Made by a program: the position numbers and the translations under genes | In this document: one piece after another, positions 1 through 7,835 of the stretch | Layout: every line of letters starts with the position of its first letter | How positions within the stretch are numbered: the stretch's first letter is position 1 | NCBI GenBank assembly: GCA_024697625.1 | Contig: JAILFJ010000021.1 | Location: 1 to 41,839, forward strand | Reading direction: 5' to 3' | Length of the DNA: 41,839 nt | Origin: Oscillospiraceae bacterium | Lineage (GTDB): Bacteria > Bacillota > Clostridia > Oscillospirales > Oscillospiraceae | Notes under the pieces: model-generated | The model's input: only the letters and a program-made list of their open reading frames with translations | Told to the model about the DNA's origin: nothing | Database searches by the model: none

Positions 1-42
1 CAAAGGAAATGAAAACGTATAGTCCGTTTCCGAATACACAAG

Positions 43-86
43 CAGGCGTCTGGAACACCTTGAACATCAAGAGCTCCAGACGCCTG
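43..86 (-). terminator. Inverted repeat / probable terminator downstream of tnpV
   Basis: Arms of 12 bp at 43-54 and 75-86 are perfectly complementary. The loop contains a second 5-bp stem (CTTGA/TCAAG). It lies about 40 bp beyond the tnpV stop on the minus strand. The flanking T-run is poor on both sides, so it could be an element-end structure instead of a true terminator. Confidence 0.45.
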
Positions 87-123
87 GTTTATTATGCTAT
101 TAAAATACCTATGCAGATGACGG

Positions 124-513
124 TTATAATGCGTAGATCAGTTCAGCAAGGATGGTTTCCTCAGCCGAGGCACGAATGGAGTTCATTTCCTGCACCCAGA
201 GAAGCTGATTTGCTGATTTGACCTTCTCTGTGATACCGCGCTTGTCTGCAAGCTGCTTGGTGATCAGATTGATCCTCTCATCTGCGGCCTTGTCGATCTC
301 GGCCAGATGCTGATACAACGTACCGCCGAGGAGCATATTCGAATAAACAGCTGGATGATGCTCCCTCAGATACCTCCTGCGCATGTGGCCCCACCGACCG
401 ATAGGCTTGGTTTCCTCAACCGTAAGATTAGGGATTAAGACATCGCCGACCTGCGTATAGGTTCCGCCGCTTTGCTCGAAAAAGGATTGTTTTTCATGGA
501 TCATACCTCCCAT
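124..513 (-). CDS. tnpV: TnpV-type transposon-encoded protein
   Basis: A protein of about 129 residues matching my recollection of the TnpV family carried by clostridial conjugative and mobilisable elements. Family-like segments are an N-terminal GGTY-x4-DxLIPxL, KPIGxxGxxRxRYLxEHHxxxY in the middle, and a C-terminal NxIRAxAxExxxxEL(I)YAL. The molecular role of TnpV is not established; it is small, soluble and usually lies beside recombinase genes. Here no recombinase is visible, so the rest of the element lies left of the window or has been lost. Start choice is uncertain. The ATG at 513 overlaps the only good ribosome site (GGGAGG), and the next in-frame ATG (504) is almost touching it. The frame has no stops up to the usual family length. 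It is less G+C-rich than the housekeeping genes here, as expected for acquired DNA. Confidence 0.8.
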   Translation of the reverse strand: MGGMIHEKQSFFEQSGGTYTQVGDVLIPNLTVEETKPIGRWGHMRRRYLREHHPAVYSNMLLGGTLYQHLAEIDKAADERINLITKQLADKRGITEKVKSANQLLWVQEMNSIRASAEETILAELIYAL

Positions 514-514
514 A

Positions 515-548
515 ATTGGTTTCGAAACATTATTGGTTTCGAAACATT
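515..548. repeat. Perfect 17-bp tandem duplication with TTTCGAAA core
   Basis: Two exact, abutting copies of ATTGGTTTCGAAACATT occupy 515-531 and 532-548, directly upstream of tnpV on its own strand. Each contains the palindrome TTTCGAAA. It may be a two-site operator in the tnpV leader or part of an element boundary. Confidence 0.8.
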
Positions 549-828
549 TTGGCAGAAGGTCATTCGTTTTCCCACTCTGCCTTGCCTTGAAGATGCTTTT
601 CCAATCCTGTCAGACAGATGCCAAGTCATTTTTGCTTCAAAACTCTCTTATGGGTGTTGGCGCAACGGTCTCCCGCTCTTTTTGTCTTTTGAGCCGCCTC
701 CAAATCCATCGGCATTTGAATCGTTTTGTGGTTCACAAAACGCTAAAAAAGTACACAAAATGAGAATTTGGCTTTGAAGCTGATGTGCCGAAAGTGCCGT
801 ATTTGTTATGGTTTTTGGCTGAAAACAA
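549..828. other. Gene-free stretch between tnpV and tRNA-Ser
   Basis: No convincing gene in either strand; the open frames here lack family-like segments and good ribosome sites. The one visible structure is a perfect palindrome at 722-742 with 9-bp arms (CGTTTTGTG/CACAAAACG) around a 3-base loop. I found no copy of the tRNA-Ser 3' end here that would mark an att site. Confidence 0.5.
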
Positions 829-860
829 GAAAAAACGGCAGGAACTTTTTCCTACCGTTT
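829..860 (-). terminator. Rho-independent terminator of tRNA-Ser
   Basis: Directly 3' of the tRNA on the minus strand: a stem of AAAACGG-x-AGGAA with TTCCT-x-CCGTTTT, a short A-rich loop, and then a run of T. One mismatched pair interrupts the stem. It begins at the base after the encoded CCA. Confidence 0.85.
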
Positions 861-952
861 TGGCGGAGAAGGAGGGATTCGAACCCTCGAAGAGCTTTTG
901 ACCCTTACACGATTTCCAATCGTGCGCGCTCGACCAACTACGCGACTTCTCC
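861..952 (-). tRNA. tRNA-Ser(GGA)
   Basis: The minus strand folds as a class II tRNA of about 92 nt. The acceptor stem is GGAGAAG paired with CTTCTCC. The anticodon arm is CACGA-TTGGAAA-TCGTG with anticodon GGA, reading UCC/UCU serine codons. There is a long variable arm, the T-arm contains GGTTCGAATCC, and the 3' CCA is encoded. A terminator follows immediately, so it is a single-gene unit. A tnpV element gene lies about 350 bp beyond it; tRNA-Ser genes are frequent integration sites, but no att duplication was seen. Confidence 0.97.
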
Positions 953-1038
953 GTGTCTGTCGATGATAAGACGATATTGTGCCCCCGCAAGAGCTTTCGT
1001 ATTATAATGCAGACACCCGTGAAAGTCAAGAAATATTT

Positions 1039-1935
1039 TTAGCCGCGCTCCTGCCGGTACAGATCGGCGACGACAGTCTGGGCGCAGCGGACGAAACGGC
1101 GGATCACCTTGTCGTTCTGCTGGCGTTCGTTCATGGCGATGCCGAGGCGGCGCACCACCGGGGGCTCCAGAGGAAGGACGCTGACGTTCCCACGCATATC
1201 CTGCATGATCAGCTCGGAGAGCAGGCTGACCCCCAGATGATGCTCCACCATCGAGACGATCGCGCTGTCCGAGAGATTGGTATAGCGGATCGTGGGATGG
1301 CGCTTGCCGAGACAGCGGTTGAAGAGAGGGATGATATCCTCATCGAAGCCGTCGGAGGGCATCAGAAATTCCTGCTCGGCGAAGTCTGTCACAGGGAAGG
1401 TGCCGGTGTGGGAGTCGGACTCGGGAAGCACCGCGACGAGGGGGTCCTCACTGAGCTGGATATAGCTCAGGCCCTGACAGAGCGTCTCGTGGTAGCTGAG
1501 AATCGCGCAGTCGAGCCGGTCGTTCTTCAGTTTGTCATAGGTGTCCGGGATCCCGCCGACGTCGATGATCACCTCCGTGTCCGGGTCGACCTTGCGGAAC
1601 GCGGCAAGAACGGAGGGGATCCAATGGGCGGCGATGCTGGAATAGGCGCCCAGCCGGAGCGTTGTGTAGCTGCGCTGACGGAGGGAGGCGGCTTCCTGCT
1701 CCAGTGCGTCGGAAGCGTCAAGAAATGCCTGCATCCGGGGGAGAAGGGACTGGCCGACAGGGGAGAGCCGGACGCCGTTCTTGCTGCGTACGAGGAGATT
1801 CAGCCCCAGCTCGTCCTCCAGCGCGTTCATCATATGGGTGAGGCCGGACTGTGTATATCCCAGCTCCTGAGCGGCGGAAGTGAGACTGCCGCGTTCGACG
1901 GCCAGGACCAGGGCCTGGATTTTTTTGCTGTCCAC
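1039..1935 (-). CDS. LysR-family transcriptional regulator
   Basis: 298 residues, the usual family length. An N-terminal winged helix-turn-helix (about 1-60) carries the pattern AVERGSLTSAAQELGYTQSGLTHMMNALEDELG, followed by the linker helix and a type 2 periplasmic-binding-like effector domain (about 90-295). The start is a GTG at 1935 with a weak, distant ribosome site. It is divergent from the sodium symporter at 2165, the classical LysR arrangement, so it most likely controls that transporter and itself in response to the transported substrate or a metabolite. The effector cannot be read from the sequence. Confidence 0.93.
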   Translation of the reverse strand: MDSKKIQALVLAVERGSLTSAAQELGYTQSGLTHMMNALEDELGLNLLVRSKNGVRLSPVGQSLLPRMQAFLDASDALEQEAASLRQRSYTTLRLGAYSSIAAHWIPSVLAAFRKVDPDTEVIIDVGGIPDTYDKLKNDRLDCAILSYHETLCQGLSYIQLSEDPLVAVLPESDSHTGTFPVTDFAEQEFLMPSDGFDEDIIPLFNRCLGKRHPTIRYTNLSDSAIVSMVEHHLGVSLLSELIMQDMRGNVSVLPLEPPVVRRLGIAMNERQQNDKVIRRFVRCAQTVVADLYRQERG

Positions 1936-1994
1936 TGTTAATTATTCGCCTTTCTTATGATCTCTTTTATCCATGAGAAAATGTCATTACATAC

Positions 1995-2038
1995 ATAATA
2001 TTATAGAGTTTTAAAAAAATCAATAGTCATGTTATAAT
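1995..2038 (+). promoter_or_regulatory. Promoter of the NSS transporter with possible LysR site
   Basis: An extended -10 (TG-n-TATAAT) lies at 2030-2038 with no convincing -35, as expected for an activator-dependent promoter. An A+T palindrome ATAATATTAT at 1995-2004 is a candidate half of the LysR binding region. Both are in the 229-bp gap between the divergent genes. Confidence 0.55.
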
Positions 2039-2164
2039 TCGTTCACAATTCACCGGACGGAGTGTTTCGACGCCGAATCGGTTCCTGTTTTTGACGCGTT
2101 GGCAGGAGCGAAGGAGAGTGCGAAGCGCTTCAAATCTTTTTCGGTGGGAAAGAGGAGAAAGTAT

Positions 2165-3703
2165 ATGGATAATAACCGCAGTTCCTGGGGCAGCAACTTA
2201 GGCTTCCTGCTTGCTGCCATTGGATCGGCTGTCGGTCTGGGCAACATCTGGGGCTTCCCCTACAAGATGGGCAAGAGCGGCGGCTTCACGTTCCTGATCG
2301 TATACCTGCTGCTTGCGATCTTCGTCGGTATGATTATCATGGTCTCCGAGCTGGCTGTCGGCCGTAAGACCAAGCTCAGCCCGATCGACGCGTATCAGAA
2401 GGTATCCAAGAAGTTCGCATGGATCGGCTGGCTGGCGACCATCGCCCCCTTCCTGATCATGAGCTTCTACACCGTGCTCGGCGGCTACTGTCTTCAGTAC
2501 ATCGCCCTGAACATGACAAAGCTCAGCTTCGGCAATGACTCTGTTGCCATGGGCGGCGGCGACGTCTTCGGCGCGATGCTGACCACCCCGATCGGCTGCG
2601 TCGTCTTCACGACCCTGTTCATCATCATCTGCATGGTCATCGTGCAGGGCGGTGTCTCCGGCGGTATCGAGAAGTTCAACAAGGTCGGCATGCCAGCACT
2701 GTTCGTGATGCTGCTCATCATCATCGTCCGCTCCCTGACCCTCCCCAATGCCGCGGAAGGCCTGAAGTTCATGTTTGTCCCCGGCTATGCGGTGAAGGCA
2801 GGCTTTATTGAGAAAGCGCCTGACCTCATCACGGTCCTCGGCACCGCCGGCGGCCAGATGTTCTTCTCCCTGTCGCTGGCCATGGGCGCCATCCTGACCT
2901 ACGGCTCCTACCTCAGCAAGGAAGAGAACCTCGTCAAGAACTCCGTGATCATTGTCGCTGCCGATACCCTGATCGCCCTGATGGCCGGCATTGCCGTTAT
3001 CCCGGCTGCCGTCTCCTACGGCCTGAACCAGGGCATGGCCCCCGGCGAGATCACCCTGCGCGGCCCCGGCCTCCTGTTCATCACTCTGCAGGACGTGTTC
3101 TCCAACATGGGCAAGCTCGGACCCCTCTTCGGCGTGATCTTCTATGTGCTGGTTCTCATTGCGGCCATCTCTTCCGCCATCTCCCTGATGGAGACCATCG
3201 CCGCCCACTGGATCGACAAGGACCTGGAGAAGGGCGAGACCGATACCCGTCAGCGCAACGTTCTCATCGTCTCCCTGCTCATCCTCCTCGAGGCGGTTGT
3301 CGTCGCGGCCGACGGCCTGGGCTCCAACTTCAGCCCGGCCAGCCTGCTCGGCATCAAGACGGTCCCGACCTTCCTGGATTGCTTCCTCGACTTCATGGAC
3401 TGCTGGTCTGAAGGCATTGCGATGCCTCTCGGCGCCATGATTATGGCACTGATGATCGGCTGGGAGAATACGCCGGATCTGGTCCTGGACGAAGTTGCCC
3501 ACGGCGATCCCTCCCAGGGCTTCAAGGCCTTCTACCGCCTCTGCGTGAAGTTCATCGTTCCTATCGTGATGGCCTTCGTGCTCGCCGGTCAGATGATCGA
3601 CTTCTTCGGCGGCAACCAGATCATCTGGTACGTCGTTGCGTTTGCCCTGCTGGTGATCTTCTGGATTGTTGCAGCAGTCGGCAAGAAACCCGAACAAGCC
3701 TAA
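2165..3703 (+). CDS. Sodium-dependent NSS/SNF-family amino-acid-type symporter
   Basis: 512 residues with about 11-12 hydrophobic segments. It belongs to the neurotransmitter:sodium symporter family (LeuT, TnaT, MhsT), which imports amino acids or amines with Na+. TM1 contains AAIGSAVGLGNIWGFPYKMG, including the unwound Na+/substrate-binding region. The usual Arg of the N-[IV]-W-R-F-P motif (extracellular gate in LeuT) is Gly here, while the TM10 acidic pair is kept (LDFMDCW); I have the impression this variant is common in Firmicute paralogues. ATG 2165 is chosen because AGAGGAG precedes it closely; the frame stays open 66 bp upstream. A strong terminator follows, so it is monocistronic. Substrate unknown. 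Confidence 0.92.
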   Translation: MDNNRSSWGSNLGFLLAAIGSAVGLGNIWGFPYKMGKSGGFTFLIVYLLLAIFVGMIIMVSELAVGRKTKLSPIDAYQKVSKKFAWIGWLATIAPFLIMSFYTVLGGYCLQYIALNMTKLSFGNDSVAMGGGDVFGAMLTTPIGCVVFTTLFIIICMVIVQGGVSGGIEKFNKVGMPALFVMLLIIIVRSLTLPNAAEGLKFMFVPGYAVKAGFIEKAPDLITVLGTAGGQMFFSLSLAMGAILTYGSYLSKEENLVKNSVIIVAADTLIALMAGIAVIPAAVSYGLNQGMAPGEITLRGPGLLFITLQDVFSNMGKLGPLFGVIFYVLVLIAAISSAISLMETIAAHWIDKDLEKGETDTRQRNVLIVSLLILLEAVVVAADGLGSNFSPASLLGIKTVPTFLDCFLDFMDCWSEGIAMPLGAMIMALMIGWENTPDLVLDEVAHGDPSQGFKAFYRLCVKFIVPIVMAFVLAGQMIDFFGGNQIIWYVVAFALLVIFWIVAAVGKKPEQA

Positions 3704-3740
3704 TCCTTTCACAATGCGTCATAGTATCCCCTGAAAGGAG

Positions 3741-3776
3741 ACACCCGCGGTGGCAGCACCGCGGGTGTTTCATTTT
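3741..3776 (+). terminator. Rho-independent terminator of the NSS transporter gene
   Basis: A perfect 12-bp stem (ACACCCGCGGTG / CACCGCGGGTGT) with a 4-base loop, followed by TTCATTTT, 37 bp after the stop codon. Confidence 0.9.
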
Positions 3777-3846
3777 GAGAGGGGAGAACGGCCTTCGGCA
3801 CAGGCTCCCGGCGTTCCGGGTGCTCCGGTGAGGGCTGCCCGGACAG

Positions 3847-4653
3847 TCAGCTCTCTTCAGCGGCAACGGCGAAATTCGTCGCGGTCTGCCGGAAGTAAAA
3901 GACGTTCGGCTGGGTGCACTGCGCAATCGTACCGACGGCTTCAATATCCATGGGCTCCTTCAGCCAGATCTGCACTTTCGCCGCGCCCTGCTCCGGATAG
4001 GGGAACTCGCCGACCTCGGTCCAGTCGCCTCCGGATCTCACGTAGATTTTGCGCGGCCCGAAGATGCTGTCCCAGTTGGGCGTGTTCTCGGCGATGATCT
4101 GGTATTCCAGCGTGAAGCCGAGACAGCCCGGGACCGTCTCCGACAGGAGCGTATAGTTCTGCTGGCTGGTGAGCCAGGTCTGCTTCGACAAGCGGACCGT
4201 GAGGTCGTCCCGGAAGGTCACGTCGCAGTCCGGCTGGGTTCCGACGGTATACTCCCTGCCCGGAAAATCCTCCAGCAGGCGGATGCTCTGGATCCACCCG
4301 GCGTAGAGCTCGTTGTCGTTGCTGCGGTAGAGGATGCAGGACATGTCGTTCTCCTCCGCAACGACGGTGACCTCGACGCCCTCGTAGAGGTAGGGCATGG
4401 TCTGGCGTCCGGTGTGGAGCTGGGAGATGCGCTCGACGGGAAGGCAGGGCGCTTTGAAGGCCTTGCGCGCATAAAGCGTCTTCCACTCAGACAGATAGCT
4501 CTCCTCCTTCGGCAGCACGATGGTGTCAGCCCAGCCGGTCGCCCGGATGGCCGCGAGACCCTTCGAGGCGGCGTCACCGTCGGCGGCGGCAGACAGGCGG
4601 AAGCAGGCGGCCAGAATCAGAAGTGAAATGAGAAGCGATACCGTCCTTTTCAT
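3847..4653 (-). CDS. Exported protein with SH3-like segment, function unknown
   Basis: 268 residues from ATG 4653, which has GGGAGG about 9 bp upstream; the open frame extends further but without a ribosome site. The N-terminus is a signal peptide (Lys-Arg, hydrophobic LLISLLILAACFRLSAAA, cleavage near residue 24). Around residues 80-120 the pattern PYLYEGVEVTVVAEENDMSCILYRSxDNELYAGWI resembles a bacterial SH3 domain, often used to bind cell wall. The second half (predicted beta-rich, with GPRKIYVRSGGDWTEVGEFPYPE) is unlike anything I can name. It is a single gene between a terminator and the divergent hypF promoter. Role at the cell surface is inferred from the signal peptide only. Confidence 0.75.
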   Translation of the reverse strand: MKRTVSLLISLLILAACFRLSAAADGDAASKGLAAIRATGWADTIVLPKEESYLSEWKTLYARKAFKAPCLPVERISQLHTGRQTMPYLYEGVEVTVVAEENDMSCILYRSNDNELYAGWIQSIRLLEDFPGREYTVGTQPDCDVTFRDDLTVRLSKQTWLTSQQNYTLLSETVPGCLGFTLEYQIIAENTPNWDSIFGPRKIYVRSGGDWTEVGEFPYPEQGAAKVQIWLKEPMDIEAVGTIAQCTQPNVFYFRQTATNFAVAAEES

Positions 4654-4806
4654 ATCCGTGATCCTCCCTTCGATGATTTTGTAAGTTTGTAAGAATAAGC
4701 ATTGCACGAGAGTAAATAAATTCAGGAGCAGATAAATAAAAAGTATAGCACAGGAAGAGGCACAGCACAAGAATCGCGGAATGATTTTTTGCGGGCTTCA
4801 GACCCG

Positions 4807-4870
4807 TTGCGCGAAGCGGCAAAATGGGTTATAATACAGCAAAACAGGGCATAATACGGCAAAACACAGG
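4807..4870 (+). promoter_or_regulatory. hypF promoter overlapping a 20-bp tandem repeat
   Basis: TTGCGC (4807-4812), 17-bp spacer, TATAAT (4830-4835). Two imperfect 20-bp copies beginning ATAATAC-x-GCAAAACA follow at 4831-4850 and 4851-4870, so a second -10-like CATAAT lies one repeat downstream. The -10 lies over the first possible ATG of the hypF frame, which argues for the later start used below. Confidence 0.6.
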
Positions 4871-4952
4871 AAGACACAGCATAACAGCACGGCAGAACGG
4901 ACCGGGAGCCTGCCCGAAGACCCGGAACGTACGGCGGATGAGGATGAGCGGG

Positions 4953-7172
4953 ATGAAGACGCTGAGAATAACGATCAGAGGAATTGTACAGGGGGTCGGT
5001 TTCCGGCCCTTTATCCATCGTTCTGTCAGCGAGCTCGGCCTCCGCGGCACGATCCGGAACACCTCGTCCGGGGTGACACTGGAGCTGGAGGGAGAGGAAG
5101 AGGCGCTGGAGCGCTTTCTGAAGGAGCTCCCGGACCGGGCGCCGCCCCTCGCGGTGATCGAGGAAGTGACCGCGGAGCAGCTCCCGCGGAAGGACTTCCC
5201 GGATTTCCGGATCGTCGAGAGCGAACGCCAGGCCGAGCGGAACACCCTCATCTCGCCGGATATCGCGGTCTGTCCGGACTGCATGAGAGAGCTCCTCTCG
5301 CCGGACGACCGGCGGAGGGGCTATCCGTTCATCAACTGCACCAACTGCGGCCCGCGCTTCACGATCGTCGAGGATGTGCCCTACGACCGGGCGAGGACCT
5401 CGATGAAGTGCTTCCCTATGTGCCCGGACTGCGAGAGAGAATACCGGGACCTCCGGGACCGGCGCTATCACGCGCAGCCGGACTGCTGCCCCGTATGCGG
5501 GCCCAGGCTGCGTTTCCTGGACGGCGAGGGGCGGGAAGTGCCCGGAGACGCGCTGGAGCTTGCACGGCAGAAGCTGAAGGCGGGGGAGATCGTCGCGGTG
5601 AAGGGACTGGGCGGCTTCCACCTGGCCTGCCGATGCGACGGCGGGACGGTTGAGACGCTCCGGCGGCGGAAGCAGCGGGACGAGAAGCCCTTTGCGGTGA
5701 TGTGCCGGAATACAGAAGTCGCCCGGCGCCTCTGCGAGATCAGCGGGGATGAGGAGAGAATCCTGAACGGAGCCCGGAAGCCGATCGTCCTGCTGAAGAA
5801 AAAGAAGCCGGGGCCGGACCCGCTGAGCGAGAACGGCTTCCTCGGGGTCATGCTGCCCTATACCCCTCTGCACGTCCTGCTCTTCGGCGACGGGATCGAC
5901 ATGCTGGTGATGACGAGCGCCAACCTCTCCGACACGCCCATCGTGAAGGACAACGAAGAGGCTCTGCAGGCGCTGAAGGGGATTGCGGACGCCTTTCTGC
6001 TCCATGACCGCAGGATCCAGACCCGCTGCGACGACTCGCTCTGCTGGGTGCTGGAGGGAAAGGAATACTTCGCCAGACGCTCCCGCGGCTACGTTCCGCA
6101 GCCTGTGACGGTGCCTTCGCTACAGACGCAGATCCTGGCCTGCGGCGCGGAACAGAAGGCCAGCTTCTGCCTCGGAAAGGGGGAGCACGCCTTTCTGAGC
6201 CAGCACATCGGGGATCTGAAGAACCTGGAGACTCTGGAGCACTACGAAGCGCAGATCCGCCACTTTGAGCGCCTCTTCGATATCCGCCCGCAGGCACTGG
6301 TCTGTGACCTGCACCCGGACTATCTGTCGGGGAGATACGCGCAGGAGCGGGCGGAGGCGGAGGGGATCCCGCTGTTCCGGGTCCAGCACCACCATGCTCA
6401 CATGGCCTCCTGCATGGCGGACAACCGGCTGTCAGGGCCCTGCGTGGGCCTCATTTGGGACGGGACCGGGCTCGGGACGGACGGGAGCAGCTGGGGCGCG
6501 GAATGCCTGATCGGTGATTACAGCGGATTCCGGCGCTTCGCGAGTATCCGGCCCATCCCGCTGATCGGCGGAGACCGGGCGGTGAAGGAGCCGTACCGCG
6601 TCGCCTTTGCGCTGCTGAAGGAGTCCGGCTGCGACACCGGCGGCTGCCGAGACGGTGAGCTGCTGCAGCGCCAGCTGGACGCGAAGCTGAACTGTCCGCT
6701 CTCCAGCGGAATGGGCCGGCTCTTTGACGGGGTGGCGGCCATCCTCGGGATCCGGGAGACCTGCAGCTACGAAGGGCAGGGGGCGATCCTGCTGGAAGCT
6801 GCGGCAGACGAGGACGAGGAGGGAATCCTGCCCTGCGGGACGGCCCCGGACTTTGACTGGCGGCCGATGATCCGGGCGCTTGTCGAGCAGAAGCGAAGCG
6901 GGGTCGGGACTCCGGTCCTGGCGGCGCGGTTTATGAACACCGTGACGGACATGGCGGTAAGGCAGGCGATCTGCGCATGCCGGGACTCCGGCTGCAGACG
7001 CGTCGTGCTGTCCGGCGGGAGCTTCCAGAACCAATATATCATGCGCCGGCTGCCACAGAAGCTGCGTCGGAGCGGGCTGGAGCCCTACCGGCACAGCCGG
7101 GTCTCGTGCAATGACGAGGGGATCGCGCTGGGCCAGCTGATGATCGCGGAGGCGATCCTGCGGGAGAAGTGA
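4953..7172 (+). CDS. hypF: Carbamoyltransferase HypF, [NiFe]-hydrogenase maturation
   Basis: 739 residues, close to the family norm of about 750. HypF uses carbamoyl phosphate and ATP to make the carbamoyl group passed to HypE, the source of the cyanide ligands of [NiFe] hydrogenase; it is cytoplasmic. Domains in order: acylphosphatase (about 3-90, GIVQGVGFRPFIHR); paired zinc fingers (about 105-185, four CxxC pairs CPDC, CTNC, CPDC, CPVC); YrdC-like (about 195-370, VAVKGLGGFHLAC); Kae1-like (about 385-735, HHHAHMASC and WDGTGLGTDGSSWGAE). ATG 4953 is chosen for its position after GAGG and its fit to the family start; ATGs at 4938 and 4944 are alternatives. No other hyp or hydrogenase gene is in the window, so the partner genes must lie elsewhere. 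Confidence 0.96.
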   Translation: MKTLRITIRGIVQGVGFRPFIHRSVSELGLRGTIRNTSSGVTLELEGEEEALERFLKELPDRAPPLAVIEEVTAEQLPRKDFPDFRIVESERQAERNTLISPDIAVCPDCMRELLSPDDRRRGYPFINCTNCGPRFTIVEDVPYDRARTSMKCFPMCPDCEREYRDLRDRRYHAQPDCCPVCGPRLRFLDGEGREVPGDALELARQKLKAGEIVAVKGLGGFHLACRCDGGTVETLRRRKQRDEKPFAVMCRNTEVARRLCEISGDEERILNGARKPIVLLKKKKPGPDPLSENGFLGVMLPYTPLHVLLFGDGIDMLVMTSANLSDTPIVKDNEEALQALKGIADAFLLHDRRIQTRCDDSLCWVLEGKEYFARRSRGYVPQPVTVPSLQTQILACGAEQKASFCLGKGEHAFLSQHIGDLKNLETLEHYEAQIRHFERLFDIRPQALVCDLHPDYLSGRYAQERAEAEGIPLFRVQHHHAHMASCMADNRLSGPCVGLIWDGTGLGTDGSSWGAECLIGDYSGFRRFASIRPIPLIGGDRAVKEPYRVAFALLKESGCDTGGCRDGELLQRQLDAKLNCPLSSGMGRLFDGVAAILGIRETCSYEGQGAILLEAAADEDEEGILPCGTAPDFDWRPMIRALVEQKRSGVGTPVLAARFMNTVTDMAVRQAICACRDSGCRRVVLSGGSFQNQYIMRRLPQKLRRSGLEPYRHSRVSCNDEGIALGQLMIAEAILREK

Positions 7173-7379
7173 GAGACGGGCCGGCTGCGGGAGAATTGAG
7201 AGAGAATCTGACTGCCGGAGGCGGAAAGGAAACCGCGGGACCGTCTCCTGCACAGGGACGGGAGACAGGGCCCGGAGAATGAGGGACCGGAGACAGGAAA
7301 CAGGAAGCAGGAACCGGAGGAGAGAGAAACCGGGAGAAAAGAATCGAGAGAAGAAAGGAACCGGGAGGAAGGAGAGACC
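7173..7379 (+). repeat. Polypurine, low-complexity intergenic tract
   Basis: The 207 bp between hypF and the DUF1294 gene are strongly purine-biased on the + strand, most clearly from about 7260. Degenerate, irregular units of the GGAGACAGG / ACCGGGAG kind recur. No coding frame or terminator is evident. The last units supply the GGAGGAAGGAGAG ribosome site of the next gene. Confidence 0.7.
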
Positions 7380-7712
7380 TTGGACGCGAAAACCATCATA
7401 CTTCTGTGTTATGCCGCAGCCGTCAACCTGACCGCTTTTGTGCTCTTCGGTGTGGACAAGCGGCGGGCGCAGTTCAACGGCGTGCTTGAGAAGAAGCGCA
7501 GGAGAAAGGGAGAGCCGCAGAAGGAGCCGAAGCAGCGGATCCCTGAGAAGACGCTCTTCGTCACGGCGGCCGTGGGCGGCAGCATCGGCGCGATCCTCGG
7601 CATGTGGCTGTTTCGCCATAAGACGAAGCACTGGTACTTTGTCTTCGGCATGCCCGGCATCCTGCTGGCGCAGCTGCTGATCGTGTGGATCGCGGTGAGA
7701 GGAATCAACTGA
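7380..7712 (+). CDS. DUF1294-family small membrane protein
   Basis: 110 residues with TTG start at 7380, chosen because GGAGGAAGGAGAG ends a few bases upstream and the first helix follows at once. Layout: helix 1 (about 4-24), the family motif FGVDKRRAQ, a basic, Lys/Arg/Glu-rich insert (about 33-53), R-I-P-E-K-T-L, helix 2 with GGSIGAILGMWLFRHKTKH, and a C-terminal helix. DUF1294 proteins have no agreed function. The basic insert is longer than in the versions I know. It stands alone between the polypurine tract and the ATP synthase promoter. Confidence 0.88.
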   Translation: MDAKTIILLCYAAAVNLTAFVLFGVDKRRAQFNGVLEKKRRRKGEPQKEPKQRIPEKTLFVTAAVGGSIGAILGMWLFRHKTKHWYFVFGMPGILLAQLLIVWIAVRGIN

Positions 7713-7763
7713 AAAGAAGGCCGTCCGGTCCGGCCGGATATGGCATAAAATGTCCGGAAGTAC

Positions 7764-7805
7764 AGCCCGAAAGGGCTTTTCAAAATGTCAAAAAAGGTGT
7801 ATGAT
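7764..7805 (+). promoter_or_regulatory. ATP synthase operon promoter, preceded by a small hairpin
   Basis: TTTTCA (7777-7782), 17-bp spacer, TATGAT (7800-7805), about 30 bp before atpB. A short hairpin AGCCC-GAAA-GGGCT followed by TTTT (7764-7780) may end the upstream transcript; its T-run is the -35 element. Confidence 0.55.
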
Positions 7806-7835
7806 ACAAGGTAACTGACGGAGGGAGGTGAATCT

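Noticed and set aside
472..777. Overlapping small + strand frames of 101 and 76 codons
   Set aside because: No ribosome site, no recognisable domain, and they overlap the tnpV leader repeats.
1..952. Integrated element bounded by tRNA-Ser
   Set aside because: No integrase and no duplicate of the tRNA 3' end in the window. Only tnpV is seen, so an att site cannot be claimed.
4722..7631. Minus-strand frames opposite hypF
   Set aside because: Pro/Arg-rich shadows of a gene with complete HypF domains.
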